Below are positions 44,410 through 44,428 of a stretch of 44,428 bases of DNA, piece after piece. Every line of letters begins with the position of its first letter. Within the stretch, counting starts at the first letter, position 1. Below the pieces are notes generated by a model. The model was not told where the DNA came from. It did no database searches and saw only the letters and a list, made by a program, of their open reading frames with translations. A program made the position numbers and the translations under genes. Origin of the DNA: Nostocoides australiense Ben110 (GTDB lineage: Bacteria > Actinomycetota > Actinomycetes > Actinomycetales > Dermatophilaceae); assembly GCF_001050535.1 (NCBI RefSeq), contig NZ_HG764815.1, forward strand, positions 146,870 through 191,297, written 5' to 3'.

Positions 44410-44428
44410 TTCCTGCTGTCCCTTGACA

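Larger units (their letters stand above)
41793..44428 (+). mobile_element. Complete IS21-family insertion sequence
   Basis: The left end starts TGTCGGCGG and the right end is the last base of the window (reverse complement TGTCAAGGG). The first CTGCCC core is 19 bases from each terminus, which fixes both ends. Each end carries four 22-23-base repeats. It contains istA and istB, both intact. It lies inside the IS110 transposase gene. Confidence 0.85.

Overview
The window looks like one chromosomal contig of a high-GC actinobacterium. The evidence is GC-rich third codon positions, frequent GTG starts, many ATGA/GTGA stop-start overlaps, a DtxR/IdeR-type iron box, MalT-like regulators and IS21/IS110/IS3 elements. 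The gene mix would suit Intrasporangiaceae or Dermatophilaceae, but I cannot prove the taxon from sequence. The left edge is a run of C, and the right edge falls exactly on the terminal base of an IS21 element, so both edges are probably assembly boundaries.

Layout. 0-3.3 kb: a membrane protein coupled to a fused membrane/cupredoxin/NirK copper nitrite reductase. 3.5-4.8 kb: a CNNM/CorC-type membrane protein. 5.2-15.6 kb: two small Sec-exported RTX-repeat proteins, each beside a very large MalT-like regulator (one intact LuxR type, one broken BTAD type), a SemiSWEET-like protein, a secreted protein, and a graveyard of remnants that includes the tail of a third RTX protein. 16.2-21.9 kb: a cassette with a TetR regulator and a serine-hydrolase gene on one side, divergent from a coupled SemiSWEET-like / FAD oxidase / NmrA reductase / membrane-protein operon. 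21.9-24.0 kb: more remnants, including an HtrA-like protease whose N- and C-terminal parts lie on opposite strands. 24.2-24.9 kb: a VapBC-type toxin-antitoxin pair. 24.9-30.8 kb: a complete Fe-siderophore system (binding lipoprotein, two permeases, ATPase, two siderophore-interacting flavoreductases) around one iron box. 30.8-39.9 kb: housekeeping and accessory genes (PPOX, aldo-keto reductase, YihY/BrkB, cupin, DUF2255), with a broken XRE-type regulator and MFS pair, a frameshifted VWA lipoprotein and truncated secreted-protease and hydrolase genes. 40.0-44.4 kb: an IS3 remnant cut by an IS110 element that is itself cut by an intact IS21 element.

Two cross-window patterns stand out. The heptamer GGCATAC/GTATGCC is strongly over-represented in what seems native DNA, in all reading frames and both strands. 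It is absent from about 15.96-25.06 kb and from the IS-rich right end, so it may mark native versus acquired DNA. Also, about fifteen genes carry frameshifts, stops or deletions. Single-base lesions could be sequencing errors, but the internal deletions, the inversion and the truncations cannot be explained that way. The most unusual leads are the nested IS stack with a possible IS110 bridge-RNA region, the repeated pairing of giant regulators with small RTX proteins, and the heptamer bias.
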